A DNA stretch of 64,000 nucleotides, from NCBI GenBank assembly GCA_016748015.1, contig JAAOMT010000664.1, positions 1,298,047-1,362,046 of the forward strand. The letters run 5' to 3'. The first letter of the stretch is position 1, and each line of letters begins with the position of its first letter. Positions 1 to 11,306 of the stretch are shown here, piece by piece. This DNA is from Geosiphon pyriformis (lineage: Eukaryota > Glomeromycota > Glomeromycetes > Archaeosporales > Geosiphonaceae). Under the pieces are notes generated by a model. That model saw nothing but the letters and a program-made list of their open reading frames with translations, made no database searches and had not been told where the DNA came from. The translations under genes and the position numbers were made by a program.

Positions 1-534
1 TCGGATGCTCAAGAACCTTCCATTGTCTGACAGTGAGGCCGAAAATCTTTGCATTGTAGGATTACAAGTCTGTGGTATGTCAACACATTTCACTAAAATT
101 GTAATTTAATAATTTACTTAACCTTTTTTTATGTTATTATACAGGGTTGGAAGGTGAGTGTGTTGGAATCACTCTACCTTTTAATGGCCTCTACATCGGA
201 TTTGCTTGTGGTTCGCCCTTGGTGTTCCCTCAGTATCTGGGTGACTTGGGAAGTTTAAAAGAAACCTTGGAAGTTTTCTATGGCTGGAAGGTAGCTGTTT
301 ACGTATTTAAAGGGCATCTATTTTATCATTCAATTTTTATTCGATTTAAATATTATTTTATTTTTGTAGGCTTGGCATCTAGATATTAGCCGAATTCTTG
401 ATAGAGCACACAGAAAAGCATTGTCTAATCACTATGAGCAACAACTCGGACGGAATGCTCTTAGCTCACGGCAACAGTTTGTGCGCAACACATACTTTAC
501 ACCCACAAAGCAATCGGTTCAAAAACATCAGTAA
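1..534 (+). CDS. 3' end of unrecognised multi-exon gene (partial)
   Basis: Three exons can be read in one continuous frame: before 74, 145-290 and 370-534, with introns 75-144 (GTATGT...ACAG) and 291-369 (GTAGCT...GTAG). The 5' end is outside the window. The visible part is about 126 residues; it has a hydrophobic centre (ITLPFNGLYIGFACGSPLVF) and a basic, glutamine-rich tail ending QSVQKHQ. I do not recognise the family. Codon use is balanced, unlike the AT desert further on, which together with the clean splice phases supports a real host gene. It is followed 180 bp downstream by TRM7 on the same strand. Confidence 0.72.
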
Positions 535-713
535 TAGTAGCATTATATTTGTGATTAACGTGTTTACAAATTATTAAACTATTAATAGTACTATTAAAAT
601 AATAATAAAATACATACACCGGACTATATTTGTGATTAAAGCGTTTACAAACCCTACTTAAATTATTAAACTGTGTCATATAAATACCTCTTTCTGAAAC
701 GTTTATTTACAAG

Positions 714-2225
714 ATGGGGAAATCATCCAAAGACAAAAGAGATATCTATTATCGATTGGCAAAAGAGAACGGCTGGCGTGCACGCAGTGCTTTCAAACTA
801 TTACAAATCGATGAGGAGTTCAAAGTGTTGGATGGTAAGAACTCTTATAATGATATGTAGGATAATAGCGGATAAGTATTTTGGTAAGCTTAAAGATTAA
901 AGAAAATATTGACGGCAGCTGATTCCCCTGATCGATAGGTGTTCAACGTGCAGTTGATTTATGTGCGGCACCTGGTAGTTGGTCACAAGTGCTCTCCAAA
1001 AGGCTAAAGTAATGAAGAAGCATATAACAGTCAAGAATGTTGAAAAAAAGTATTTTCTTTTCCATCGATAAAAAACTGATTTCAATGTCAATATCAACAT
1101 AGTGAAAACCGTGTTAAAGAGGGTGCTCCCAGGCCCAAGATTATAGCAGTCGATTTACAAACAATGGCAATTTCAAATTTTCATTTACATTAGCTTGTAA
1201 TCGTTTGACCTTTATTGGGAATGTAAACTTGAATCTTTTTCTCATAAATAATAAGGCACCATTGGAAGACGTGATCCAAATCAAAGGCGATATCACTGAA
1301 CAATCGACCGCTGAACTTATTCTTTCATATTTTGAAGGTGAATCTGCTGATATCGTGGTCTGTGATGGGGCACCAGATGGTAGATAATTAAAAATTGCTT
1401 TAACAATTAAAAATTTGCATATTGACAAAGCTTCTCCCTTATTGTGATTTGAGTAATTGGTCTTCATGATTTTGACGAATACATACAAGCACAACTTGTT
1501 CTTGCTGCCCTTAATATCACCACGCACATTTTACACCTTGGCGGCACATTTGTAGCAAAAATATTTCGTGGAAAAGATTCGACTTTAATCTATGCGCAAT
1601 TGAAGGGCTTTTTTACAAGTGTCACGTGCGCAAAACCTAGAAGTTCAAGAAATTCGAGTATTGGTAATTGTGGAAACTCATTTTTCGATCATCCCCTGCA
1701 TTGAAATGACATCTTTTTCAATGTGATTCCGGATATTAGAGGCCTTTGTTGTTTGCCAGAATTATAAGCCGCCAGAAGGGTACACACCCACGATGGTGAA
1801 ACCTCTCCTTGATTTTTCTTATGGTTTGTGGAAATTTATTCGATGAAACCATTAAGCTGGCCTTCACTAACTTATGTTTTCAGGTCCCGAAAATCAATTT
1901 CTTGGTCCAACTCGCTTGATTGTACCTTTCATAGCTTGTGGAGATCCGAGGTAAAGAATTTTTATTAGTGTTCAAAAGACATGATTCTTGCATTTCTAAT
2001 TTTTTCTGATACTTTTCAAGTGGATTTGATTCGGATCAAACATATGCCCTCGAGGTAAGTAAAATTTCAATGTTGGAAATTCTTTATCTACTTATCATTT
2101 ACTCATTCTCTGAATTTTACAAAATCTAGAAAGAAAGTCTTAATCCAACTCAGCCACCAATCAGTGCCCCCTATCGTACGGCTATAACTCTAAAGCAACA
2201 AAATTTTTATAACAAAGTTCCATGA
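714..2225 (+). CDS. TRM7: tRNA 2'-O-ribose methyltransferase, TRM7/FTSJ1 type
   Basis: Nine exons (714-834, 939-1008, 1103-1166, 1256-1379, 1454-1663, 1740-1823, 1884-1950, 2021-2054, 2130-2225) join in phase to 289 residues, close to the family length of about 310. The protein starts [20 protein letters not shown], as FtsJ-family Trm7 proteins do. The SAM site is [12 protein letters not shown] (about 46-57) and IAVDLQ (78-83). The catalytic K-D-K-E tetrad is present: K28 (SAFKLL), D122 (VVCDGAPD), K162 (VAKIFRG) and E197 (SSIEAFVVC). Trm7 methylates the ribose of residues 32 and 34 in the anticodon loop of a few tRNAs, in the cytoplasm with partner subunits. All introns are GT-AG except the third (1167-1255), which starts GC. 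No frameshift or in-frame stop is seen. Confidence 0.95.
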
Positions 2226-2364
2226 TAATGAAATCTTTATGAAAATTTTGCATTATATATTCAGAGACTGATACGGAAAATAACCCTATGACACAAATTA
2301 TCATGTGATCATTTTTTCGAATTCTCCCCAGACTATTTTCTTTCTAACTTGATCCCTACATCCA

Positions 2365-2734
2365 TTACTCGATCCTGATTACTATTGCCATTTCCAAACT
2401 CTGAATAACAACATTCTTATCTTCTGAAAGAATTAGTGGGATAGGCTTACCTTCTCTAATTAATCGTTATCAGATGTGGCCAATTACCTCGCAATTCTTC
2501 AGCATAAATGTCTAGTACACTGTTATAAAATTAATCAAAGCATTATGTTTCACCAACCAACACATCCGCTATATACAATTCATTTTTCAAGATCAGTCTA
2601 AATAACGATTTATTATCTGGGAACACCAGAATTATCTCGCCATCGATCGTCCTAACCGGACCCATAATGTTTTTATCGTCAAAACCATTCTCCTTTTGGT
2701 CTGAGAATACATTGATCGCAAATGTGATAGGTTC
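2365..2734 (-). CDS. small intron-bearing gene, 3' part (unrecognised)
   Basis: On the minus strand exons 2734-2577, 2519-2488 and 2423-2365 join in phase into 82 residues plus a TAA stop. Intron 2576-2520 (57 bp, GTATAT...ACAG) and intron 2487-2424 (64 bp, GTAATT...TCAG) both carry a TTAAT/CTAAT-like branch site near the acceptor. The text includes GPVRTIDGEIILVFPDNKS and LDIYAEELREDKN. The frame is closed upstream by a TAA at 2737-2735, immediately before residue 1. Either a further acceptor lies there (the AAG ending at 2734) or translation starts at the Met at 2665-2663. Upstream sequence to about 2870 is also open in this frame (ENLSKLAISRIYNILASS), so this could be a gene with one stop mutation. 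I do not recognise the family. It converges on TRM7, 139 bp from its stop codon. Confidence 0.5.
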
Positions 2735-2737
2735 TTA

Positions 2738-3119
2738 ATAATCGTTTCTTTTTGGTCTTTTGGAGGAGGCTAGAATATTATAAATCCGACTTATAGCCAA
2801 CTTGGATAAATTCTCAATCATTATTTGGTGTTTGATGATATGGTTGTTCTACATATTATTACTATAAATGGGCGTGCTGCGACAAAATCGGACAAAGGGA
2901 ACATGTAACGTCACTTGGGAACATCAAACTCTTGCTCCATAAGATATTAGATTTTATGTATTGTAGCTTTATTTTAAAATTATTATTACTATTATTAACA
3001 TCATCCTCCCAAAATAGAAACAAAGTGTGGTGATAAAAATTGGTTGGATTCAATGTTTAAAGCCTCAGTTCAATAATATATAACAATTCAAATAAAGTAA
3101 AAGATGATTTTTTAATTTG
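2738..3119. other. gene-free transition into AT-rich DNA
   Basis: Composition falls from gene-like to very AT-rich here. Apart from the open frame continuing from the gene to the left (to about 2870), I see no coding, RNA or repeat signal I can support. Confidence 0.4.
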
Positions 3120-3960
3120 ATTATTTTTTACATTGTTACTCATAGAAATTAGGAATTATAATAATAGGTAAAATAGCCAATCAGAAATAGGCGTAGTAAA
3201 ACGGGAAATTGCAGGATTCCAGAATTCCAGGATTCCTCTTGGAGAATTACAGGATTCCAGAATTCCTCTCAAGAAATTGCAGAATTCTTAGGAATCTCGT
3301 ATAACACAAATTATGTATATATAGTAAGAGTGTTAGAAGCAAAAAAAAAACAGAATTTGACTTAGATAGAACAGTGGCTAGCAATAACTACTTATTTCTA
3401 TTCTTTTTTTCAAAAGATAGTTTTCTATAACTTGAAATGGAATCACATTAATATCAATAAAATATCCAATTATCATCCAATTTATGCTATTATTGCTTGA
3501 TAGAATCCAATATTTAACCACACTGGAATAATAACTCTTGATTACAGCTATTAACAGAATACTAATTTCTTATTTTCTTATTTTATTTTCTTTTATTTTC
3601 TTTTGTTTCATTTCTTTATTGTTTATTAATTGATTAAAAAGATTAAGCACTGAGTATTTGATGTCAAAAATAACCTGGTAAAAGACCCAGAAACAAGAGT
3701 AGAAATTTAAGAATAGCTTATCAGAAAGACATGACTGTTAAAATAAACTGGTCATTATGCTAAAGAAAAAAATTCATGAAAAAAACCATCAATTGAATCT
3801 TTGTTCATTATACAAAAGACTCAACCAAAATTTTTAGACTTTAAATCTTCAGAAATAACCAATATTTTCAGCTATTGAGCACCAAATTATGGGTTTTTTA
3901 TTTGTTCTAACATCTCAAATAATTATTTATAACAATATTTAAAAATTTGTAATTATTAAA
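3120..3960 (-). repeat. dispersed ~840-bp repeat R1, copy 1
   Basis: The reverse complement of this stretch matches 51345-52030 and 52470-53290 along its length. Shared landmarks include a TGGTGCTCAATA-like start, TTTTGGTTGAGT, GTATAATGAACA, GTGTGGTTAA, ATAGAAAACTATCTTTT and, at the far end, ATTTCTRATTGGCTATTT. No coding capacity is seen. At 3206-3300 it holds a local run of GGATTCC/GGAATTC units. The length and lack of genes would suit a solo LTR or a non-autonomous element; the class is not determined. This copy is the most GC-rich and so probably the least decayed of the three. Confidence 0.7.
3206..3300 (+). repeat. short tandem CAGGATTCCAGAATTCC units
   Basis: Units of 10-16 bp built from GGATTCC, AGAATTCC and TTGCAG recur about six times. 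The equivalent part of the related copy near 53140-53225 has lost Cs and reads as repeated TTCTGAAA units, so the array belongs to the dispersed repeat R1. Confidence 0.65.
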
Positions 3961-4280
3961 AATATATGTTTATAAACAATTTAAAAGTTAAATAATAATA
4001 ATAATACCAGTTTTAATACAGTTAAAAGCTTAAGTTGTTTTGTTGTTATTATGTTTTAGTATTTGAATTTTTTAAACATAATAAATAACAAATATATTAT
4101 AATTATATAAATATATTTTTAATAATGCAAATTTAAAAAAATATGTTAATACAAAAATATATTGTTAATCTTTTTAATTAATTTAACTAAAAATCGGTTT
4201 TTATTAAATTAAATAACTTTTTTTTTAATAATAATAATAATTATGTTGAAAAATAAATTCGAAATATTAACTTTTTTTTA
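3961..4280. other. AT-rich stretch without recognisable features
   Basis: Almost only A and T with ATA/TTA runs; no open frame, RNA gene or repeat match noticed. Confidence 0.4.
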
Positions 4281-4284
4281 TATA

Positions 4285-5000
4285 TTTTTATAATTATAAT
4301 TAAAGCAAAAAGTAAAAAAAGTTACAACTTTTTTATTTTCTGAAGTAATTAGTAGTATTTTTATTAATAAAGTATTTATAATTGTAAAAATTGTTTATTA
4401 ACATTATAAAAAGATTTTTTTTAAGTAAAATAGTTGTTAATTAATTTTTTATTAATTCAAACCCATTTTTTTTATTTTTGATTAGAAGTTTTTTGCTGTT
4501 GTTTAAATATTTAAAAAAGCCAAAATAGCCAAAAAACAATTTTTTATTTTTTTAATATAATAAATAGCAATTTTTTTGAAATGCTAAAAAGTTTTTTTGG
4601 TATTTTTAATATTAATTCTTTTATTTCAAAGCCAGTTTTTTTTTTGTAAAAAATAAAAATTTGGTTTTTTCTATTTTATGGCTTTTTTAATAATTTTAAA
4701 TTACAATTAAACTTTTATAAAGAAACAAAAACATAATTTTATCAAACATTTATTCAAAATTTATTTTTATATAAAAAAAATATTACATATTAAATGTTAA
4801 TTGATAATTAAAAAAAATTTTAAATATATTAAATTGATTTTATTTTAACTTTTTATTAAATTAATTTATATTAAATTTACTTTTTTTGATTTTGTCTGTT
4901 TTTATGTATAGCTATTTAGTTTTTATTATATTCTAATTTAAGCTTGCTAAAATCAAATTTAATATTATTATTATAGACACATTTTTTAACAAACTTATTA
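4285..5000 (+). pseudogene. decayed ORF1 start of a second non-LTR family (family B)
   Basis: The run beginning ATAATTAAAGCAAAAAGTAAAAAAAGT matches the start of the family B ORF1 at 42102, where the product begins MITTKAKSKKTAF. Beyond about 150 bp the frame is full of stops and similarity is hard to follow by eye. The call rests mainly on that anchor; the downstream limit is a guess. Confidence 0.3.
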
Positions 5001-5039
5001 AATTGTTACAATATTAGAATTTTTATTTAAAAAACAAAA

Positions 5040-6080
5040 ATAAATAGCAGTTAATAATACTTTTTATAAAAAAATTTGTTAATATTCTAAAAATTACTAT
5101 AATACAAAACATGATAATATTGTAGCTTACTTTTATTATAAATATCCAGAACTTTATATTTTTTGTCAAATTATTTCCAAGATAATCAAAATACATATAA
5201 AGTAATTGAATATTAAAATTGATAAAATTTTAGAAAAATCTATTTAACACAAAAATATTAAATTTCTATTATTATATTAAGCTTTAAATTATTGGGCAAA
5301 ACAAATAATTGTAATTACTATCGAATTCAATAATTAATTAATTAATTAAAAAAAAAAGAAAAAAAATTTGTTAAACTTCCTAGTATATATAAAAATAAAA
5401 TACAATTCTTGAATAAATAAGTTTAAAAATTCAAAAAATAGAACCAATTATGTATTTATTGATTTTATAACGAAACAAAAAATATATTAACTAAAAGTTT
5501 ACCAGAAAAACAAAGAAAATTAAAAACCATTATATCCGAATTTAATTCTGCTAAATATATAATACTAATAAAACAGGATTATTTTTTCATATAAAACCAA
5601 ATCAAATACTTGTAAAATGTTAAAATACAGAAAAAAAACTAATATATTATATTTATTAATTATTATTATTATTATATATTATTGTTATATTAAATTAATT
5701 AGATTTTTTATAAGATAAATCTTAGATTATAATTTTTTTTGCTATAAATTCAACTAGAATTTACAAATTGTAATTTTTAATTATTAAACATACAAAAAAT
5801 CTAAGATGCTTTAAAAAAATTAATATTTTTAATCTACTTGTAATTTACAACTTTAATTCTAAAGTATAAATATATTCAAATATATAAAAAATATAGCTTA
5901 AATATATAAATAAAAATTTTTAAATTTAAAATTAGCATATATTATTTTTGATTAATAATGTAATTTTTTATTATATTCAAATTAGAAAAAATTTATTTTA
6001 ATTAACCAATATTACTTTGTATTATTTTTTTCCAAATACTATATTATATCTTTAATTAATAGATATTAATTTTATTAAAT
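5040..6080 (+). pseudogene. remnant of pogo/CENP-B-type DDE transposase
   Basis: Around 5500-5600 the plus strand reads KLPEKQRKL-like text, then TIISEFNSA, then (after a one-base shift) NTNKTGLFFHIKPNQ. This matches the pogo/Tigger/CENP-B transposase core, where the first catalytic Asp sits in a DETGLFF-type motif; here Asp-Glu has become Asn-Lys, as expected from G-to-A change. Farther on (about 5790-5830) KKSKMLKN resembles the KNPRCFKN motif of the same family. Stops and shifts interrupt every few dozen codons. The limits are approximate and no terminal repeats were found. Confidence 0.45.
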
Positions 6081-6104
6081 CTTTCAAAAACAAATATAAA
6101 CACT

Positions 6105-6995
6105 TAGAGTTTTAATTAAACCAAATTAAACTAAACTTTGAGTATTGTTTAAATTTGATTTAAATTATAAACCAAACTTGAACCAAACCAATTTTTTAAA
6201 ATAGGTTCAATTTGAATTCAGTATTAAACCTTTTTGACAAGTCTAAGTTTGGTTTAAGTTTGGTTTAAAGTTTACAAACTTGTTCAAATTTGATGAAATT
6301 GAAAAAAATATATAACTTATATTACTTGTTTATTAATTTTTACTTTATTTAATTATTATAATTAGTTAAAGAGGTATATAAAACTATGTATATATAATAA
6401 CTCCACTTTCTAACTTATCAAGATAAATTCATTATTGATATTATCCAATATTATCAAAGATTCAAAATTCAAAATAATGAAATTTAATAATTCAAATAAT
6501 CCAAATATTAATATATTTAGTAAATATAATTTTAAAGTAAAGTATAAGACTATTTTAATAAATTTAAGTAGACAAAAAAAAACAGCTAAATATACAGTCT
6601 TAAAATGTATACATAAACTATTTTTTTGCAGAACTATAAATACTACTAAATCTTTATAGTGCTATTTAGAGACTTCTTACCAGACAATATATATTATAAT
6701 AGAAAAATATTATAAAAAAAAACAAAATGTCTAGTGTCTTTGGTTATAGATACAAAAATCATTGAAAAAATTTAAATAATAATATAGTATAATATAATAT
6801 TTTTAATAGTTAAATCTAAATATGTTCATAAATTTTGAATTAAACTTAAATCAGACTTGTTATATGTATTTGTGTTTAGTTTAAGTTCAATAATTTTAAG
6901 TTTGGTTTAAATTTAAGTTTAAAATTTTGCCAAATTTTCTGTTTAAGTTTAGTTTAGTTTGGTAATTTAATTGAATTTGAACCAAATTAAACCAA
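6105..6995. repeat. candidate ~0.9-kb element with TTTGGTTTAA-type inverted ends
   Basis: The left part (about 6105-6300) is dense in AAACCAAAYTAAAC/AAACTTGAACC motifs and the right part (about 6830-6995) in the complementary TTTGGTTTAA/GTTTAGTTTAGTTTGG motifs, giving an imperfect inverted pair around ~500 bp. The middle holds an open frame of 74 codons (6435-6659) rich in Asn and Lys with no recognised domain. A MITE-like or small DNA element is the simplest reading. I could not define a target duplication. Confidence 0.4.
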
Positions 6996-8079
6996 ATATC
7001 AAAATTTTATAAGTATTTATATTGTTAACATATTTTATATTTAATTTAAACAAAAAATTAATATTAAACAGTTAAATAATATAATATATACAATATTATT
7101 ATTATATATTATATAATTTTATCTAATATTAATTTATTTTTTAGAAATAAATTAAACATAAAACAAATATTAATTATGTTATTCAATTATAATTTCAAGT
7201 AATATCTGTTATAATTCAAAATTATTGACAAAAAATAAATATTTTTTTATAATTAAAAATTAGAAAGTCAATAATTTAAAACATTAATTACTATAGATAT
7301 ATTCAACAATTTATTATTAAATATACAATATTTGATCAAAAATTTTAAAAATTATATTATAGTAGTTAATAAATTATTAACAACTAAAAATATTTTTAAT
7401 AATAATAAAATTATAAATATAATTTTAGCCAATGCTTAAATTAAAACCAATACAATTAATGATTTAAAAAAAAATCAAAAAAATTTTTATTTATTATAAT
7501 TATATTTACAAAAATATATAAAGCATTAAAAAAACAATTAAATTTAAAAAACAATTAATAATAGAAAATTTTAGTATAAAAAACCAAAATTTACTTAGAA
7601 AAAAATTATATAAATATAAAAAATTAAAAAAAATTAAAAAAACAGATAATAATTAATCAATATTTTAATAATAATAATTGATTAATTTAATAAATAAATA
7701 TAGTTTATTTGATAATAATTATAAAACTCTATAATAAAAAATGTTTAAAATAGAATATAGTTTACATGTTTTAATTATGTTTTTTTATAAAAATTTAACT
7801 ATATTTGTATTTATTATATATTTAGCTTTATTATAATTAGAAATAAGAAAAATTTTTATTTCTAATCATATTATTTATTATATTAATTTTCAGTTAATTT
7901 TTATTGATTATAAAAACAAAACAAATTAAATCTTTATATATGTTTTTATTCAATAAATTATTAAGTTATTTGATTTTAAAAGTTAAATTAATTAGATAAA
8001 AACTGAATTTATTTATTTTTGTTTTCTAATAATATTGTTTTTAATAATACTTAAAAAACAATTATTAATTATTAAAGTT
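6996..8079. other. AT-rich stretch without recognisable features
   Basis: More than 1 kb of almost pure AT sequence with no usable open frame. Probably fully decayed transposon DNA, but I see nothing that identifies it. Confidence 0.4.
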
Positions 8080-8520
8080 TTTTGAATAAATAATCTTTAT
8101 TTTGATATTTAATATCTTTTTTAAGATTAAATTAATTTGCATTAAAGTTGTTTTTTAACTAATACATAATTTATTAATGTAAAAATTATATTTAAAAACA
8201 ATATAAATTTTGTTTTTTAAGTTTCTTTGAATATAGTTTTTTAAATTAAATTTGTTAATTTTATTTGTTTTTTTATTTTTAAAATTGTTAAATCTTTAGT
8301 GATTTTTAAATTTGTTTTTTTTTATTGTTATTGCTTTGCAATATATATTTAAAAGTATTATTATTATTAATATTTTGATAAAATTTTTTAAGTTATATTA
8401 AAGTTTATTAATATTTAATAATATATTATTATTTATTTTAAGTTTTTTAATATAGATAAAATTATTTTTAATTATTAATTTGTTTTAATAATAAAAAACA
8501 TAATTAAAAAATATTACTTT
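8080..8520 (+). pseudogene. decayed middle of family B ORF1
   Basis: The order of short matches (TTAAATCTTTAGTGATT, ATTGTTATTGCTTTGCAATAT, AAAGTATTATTATTATTAATATT, TTAATATTTAATAATAT) parallels 42950-43200 in the better preserved family B ORF1. The frame itself is unreadable. Confidence 0.4.
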
Positions 8521-8639
8521 TTTTTTTAGTATATCTATAATTTTTAAAAAGTAAAATTTTAAAAAAAGTTTTTTTTGTTTTTATTTTATATTTTACTATT
8601 TAATTAAATATTTTACAATCTTTTTTGTTTGAATACAAA

Positions 8640-9335
8640 GCTATTAATATTAATAATAATTTAAGTATAAAAAAACCAAAAAAAAAATTTAGTATTAACT
8701 TGACTATAATAAACTTAATTATTAAAAAAAAATGCAAAGACAGAATTTCAAAAGAATTAATTATTAATATTAGTATTAGTGCTTTTTAAAATATCTTTTT
8801 AGAAAGTAATATAACTGGTTTAAATGCTAAAAACACTATAAAATTAGAGAACATAAACATAAAAAAAAAATTTTTGGTAGAAAAAACTAGTTTTTAGTTT
8901 GAAAATAAAGATAAAATAGAGTTAAAAAATATTAATTTTATGGTTATTAATAAAAATTCAATTCAAAAAAAATTAAAAATAGTCAAAATTTTTTTCTTTA
9001 ATGTAAATAGTTTTGAAAAAACTTCTATCTTTTCAAAATTTAATAAAATAATTTATATATTTTATATTTTTGAAAAATAATAATAAATACAATAGAATTG
9101 GCAAATAATAAAGATATTATAATAAATATTAATTTTAAAAAACTGGTAAACAACTATAAAAATAAGACAGTAATTATTAAAAAAAATTTTGTAAAAATAT
9201 TAACAAAGATTATATAAACTATGTTAATTAATTTTAATATTATTAAATCAATTAAAATACAAATAGTAAAACTATGACAAAAAACTATAGAAAAATTTGA
9301 TAATTAAAATTAAATCAATTTTTTAATATTTTAAT
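8640..9335 (+). pseudogene. decayed ORF1 (N-terminal half) of family A non-LTR element
   Basis: Between 8920 and 9080 the plus strand reads NINFMVINKNSIQKK and KIFFFNVNSFEKTSIFSKFN, aligning without gaps to ORF1 of the well-preserved copy at 18370-18530 (DVNLLAVEGKS... KIFSKINGF...PSKFEG). Matches continue to about 9300 (KSIKIQIVKL, QKTIEKF versus RVQLIGLWQKAVVEF). Asp-to-Asn and Gly-to-Asn/Glu exchanges dominate. It stops where the oppositely oriented family A tail begins. Confidence 0.6.
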
Positions 9336-9344
9336 AATTTTTTT

Positions 9345-9965
9345 TAATAAAGTTATTTATTGAGTAAAATCCAACCACTATTTAGTATATAGAACCAGAT
9401 TAAGTAATTCAAACTAAATATAACTCATGCACTTACTACATGTGACTAGTCACTCAGGCCAGACAAAACAATACTACATACTTATACTAACACTTATATT
9501 ACAATTTAAATCAAAAAAAAAAGACACAGCCTATGATGACCAAAATTAACAGCAAAAAACCCAATAATGCCAAATATTCTGACCACACTATTTGACAGCA
9601 TCAATACCAAATTATATAACAAACCTGATACCATATTGCCATTTCCAACCAAGCCAGTCTTTTCTATATTAATCTTAAACTTAGACCTTATTAGCCAGAT
9701 CCTAGAACAATGCAACTCTACCAAATATCTCACAAAATCAACAACAATAAAGATAGTTTTCTTCTTATTATCAAAGATCTTAATAGTCTCTGTATATCAA
9801 TTATTTAGCACAAACCTCTTGCACACAACTACATAAGTCCTAGCATCTGATGAACAACAAAAAAACATCTGTAAAACAGCAGAAAAAGACAAATCACAAG
9901 CACCTATTGAAGCAATTTATTGTATAAAAGCCTCAGCCAAAATCTCTTTTCAAACATGATTTTAT
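9345..9965 (-). mobile_element. 5'-truncated family A non-LTR element (3' end)
   Basis: The reverse complement is the last ~620 bp of the family A element: the C-terminus of ORF2 (9965 to about 9510, readable across one in-frame TGA; the stop-free tail is 9733-9506), then a 3' UTR with the conserved CTGAGTGACTAGTCACATGTAGTAAGTG-like block and an A-rich end (T-rich at 9345-9360). The in-frame TGA in NN*YTE sits where tryptophan is expected. It is markedly less decayed than its surroundings, so it is a younger insertion, truncated at the 5' side as is usual for target-primed reverse transcription, inside the 3' part of a gypsy element. Confidence 0.8.
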
Positions 9966-11306
9966 GTATTGTTAAATGTTTTGGTGTATTTGTAACCAAA
10001 AATAATGTTCAAGTATTCTTTGAATTGTATTTTTTTTTCCTAAATATACTAATAAAAAATTTGTGTGTATATTATATAAGATGATTTTTTTTTTGTTTTG
10101 TTGAACTAATCTAAGTGGATTTGTTAGATTTTAGCAATTTTAGTAATAAATTTTGTTGTAATAGACAAAATATTGTTTTAATTGGTTTTGCAATTAATGT
10201 TTTTTAGTTAAAGACTAATTTTTTGGCATGTTAAAAGTCTCTAAATAGTTTTTAATATTGTTATAAGTTTCAGAATTCATTGTTTTATTACTAATTTATT
10301 TGTTGAATTGGTTAGATGTTGGTATAAGTTTTAATTTTGTCTTATTTTGAAAAAATTATTAATATTTATGTATAATTTTTTTGGTTTGTAATAAACAATA
10401 TATTTGTAATTAGTTAAGAAATCAGTCCATTAAGATTGTTTTGCATTAAGTTCAAAACTCTTTTTATTAAGCTATTTAAGACCAATATTATCAATAATAA
10501 TATCAAATTAAGATCTATTTTAATGATATTATTAAAAATGTTTAAGAACCCAAATAATAGTTGCTGTTTTTAATTCAGTTGGATTATATTTGAATTTTGT
10601 TGACTTGAATGTTTTACTAATATATGTAATTATTTATTTATTGTTATTGTTATCTAATTATGATAAGATAATACCAAAGCTATATATATTAGTAATTAAT
10701 TGAACTTTTATTGAAATTTAAATTAATAAAAATTGGAGCTATAATGAATTTTTATTTAAAAATATTAAATGTTTATTGTTGAGTTTATGTCTATTGATAT
10801 TTTACATTCTTGTTAGTTATATAATTGAATAATTTGACAATTTCAGAAAATTTTTTAATAAATTTTTAATAATAAGAGATTAATTTTATAAATTCTCTTA
10901 GTTTTGTAATATTATAAGAAATTTAAAAGTTTTTAACAATACTAATTGTTCTTGAATTGGGTTGAACTTTATTTTTGTTTATAATATATCCAAAAAAAAT
11001 TAAGCTTATTTTTTCAAAGTAATATTTTTCAATGTTTAATTTTAATTTTGCTTTTTGTAATTATTGAAAACTTTTTGCAAATAGATTAAATGAGCTTTAA
11101 AACTTGAAGAATACACATTAATTTTATTGATATAAACAACTATTGATTGCCATAAAAGTTTTTTGTAAACAATATCTATAAGTTTTTAAAATATTGCTAG
11201 TGTATTACAAAGTCCAAAAAACATTATATTGAATTTATAATTCTTTTTTTGTATGGTAAATACTGTTTTGAGATAGTTTTTAGGATCTATTTCAACTTGT
11301 TAGTAT

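Noticed and set aside
2862-3053. Minus-strand 63-codon frame with several cysteines as a zinc-binding peptide
   Set aside because: No splice-compatible link to the neighbouring gene and no recognisable motif; the cysteine spacing does not fit a known finger.
6105-6300. Telomere-like repeats (AAACC motifs)
   Set aside because: Units are irregular, not TTAGGG-like, and occur in inverted pairs inside AT-rich transposon DNA.
9567-9836. Plus-strand 89-codon open frame
   Set aside because: It is the complement of the conserved ORF2 C-terminus of the minus-strand non-LTR tail, i.e. a shadow frame.
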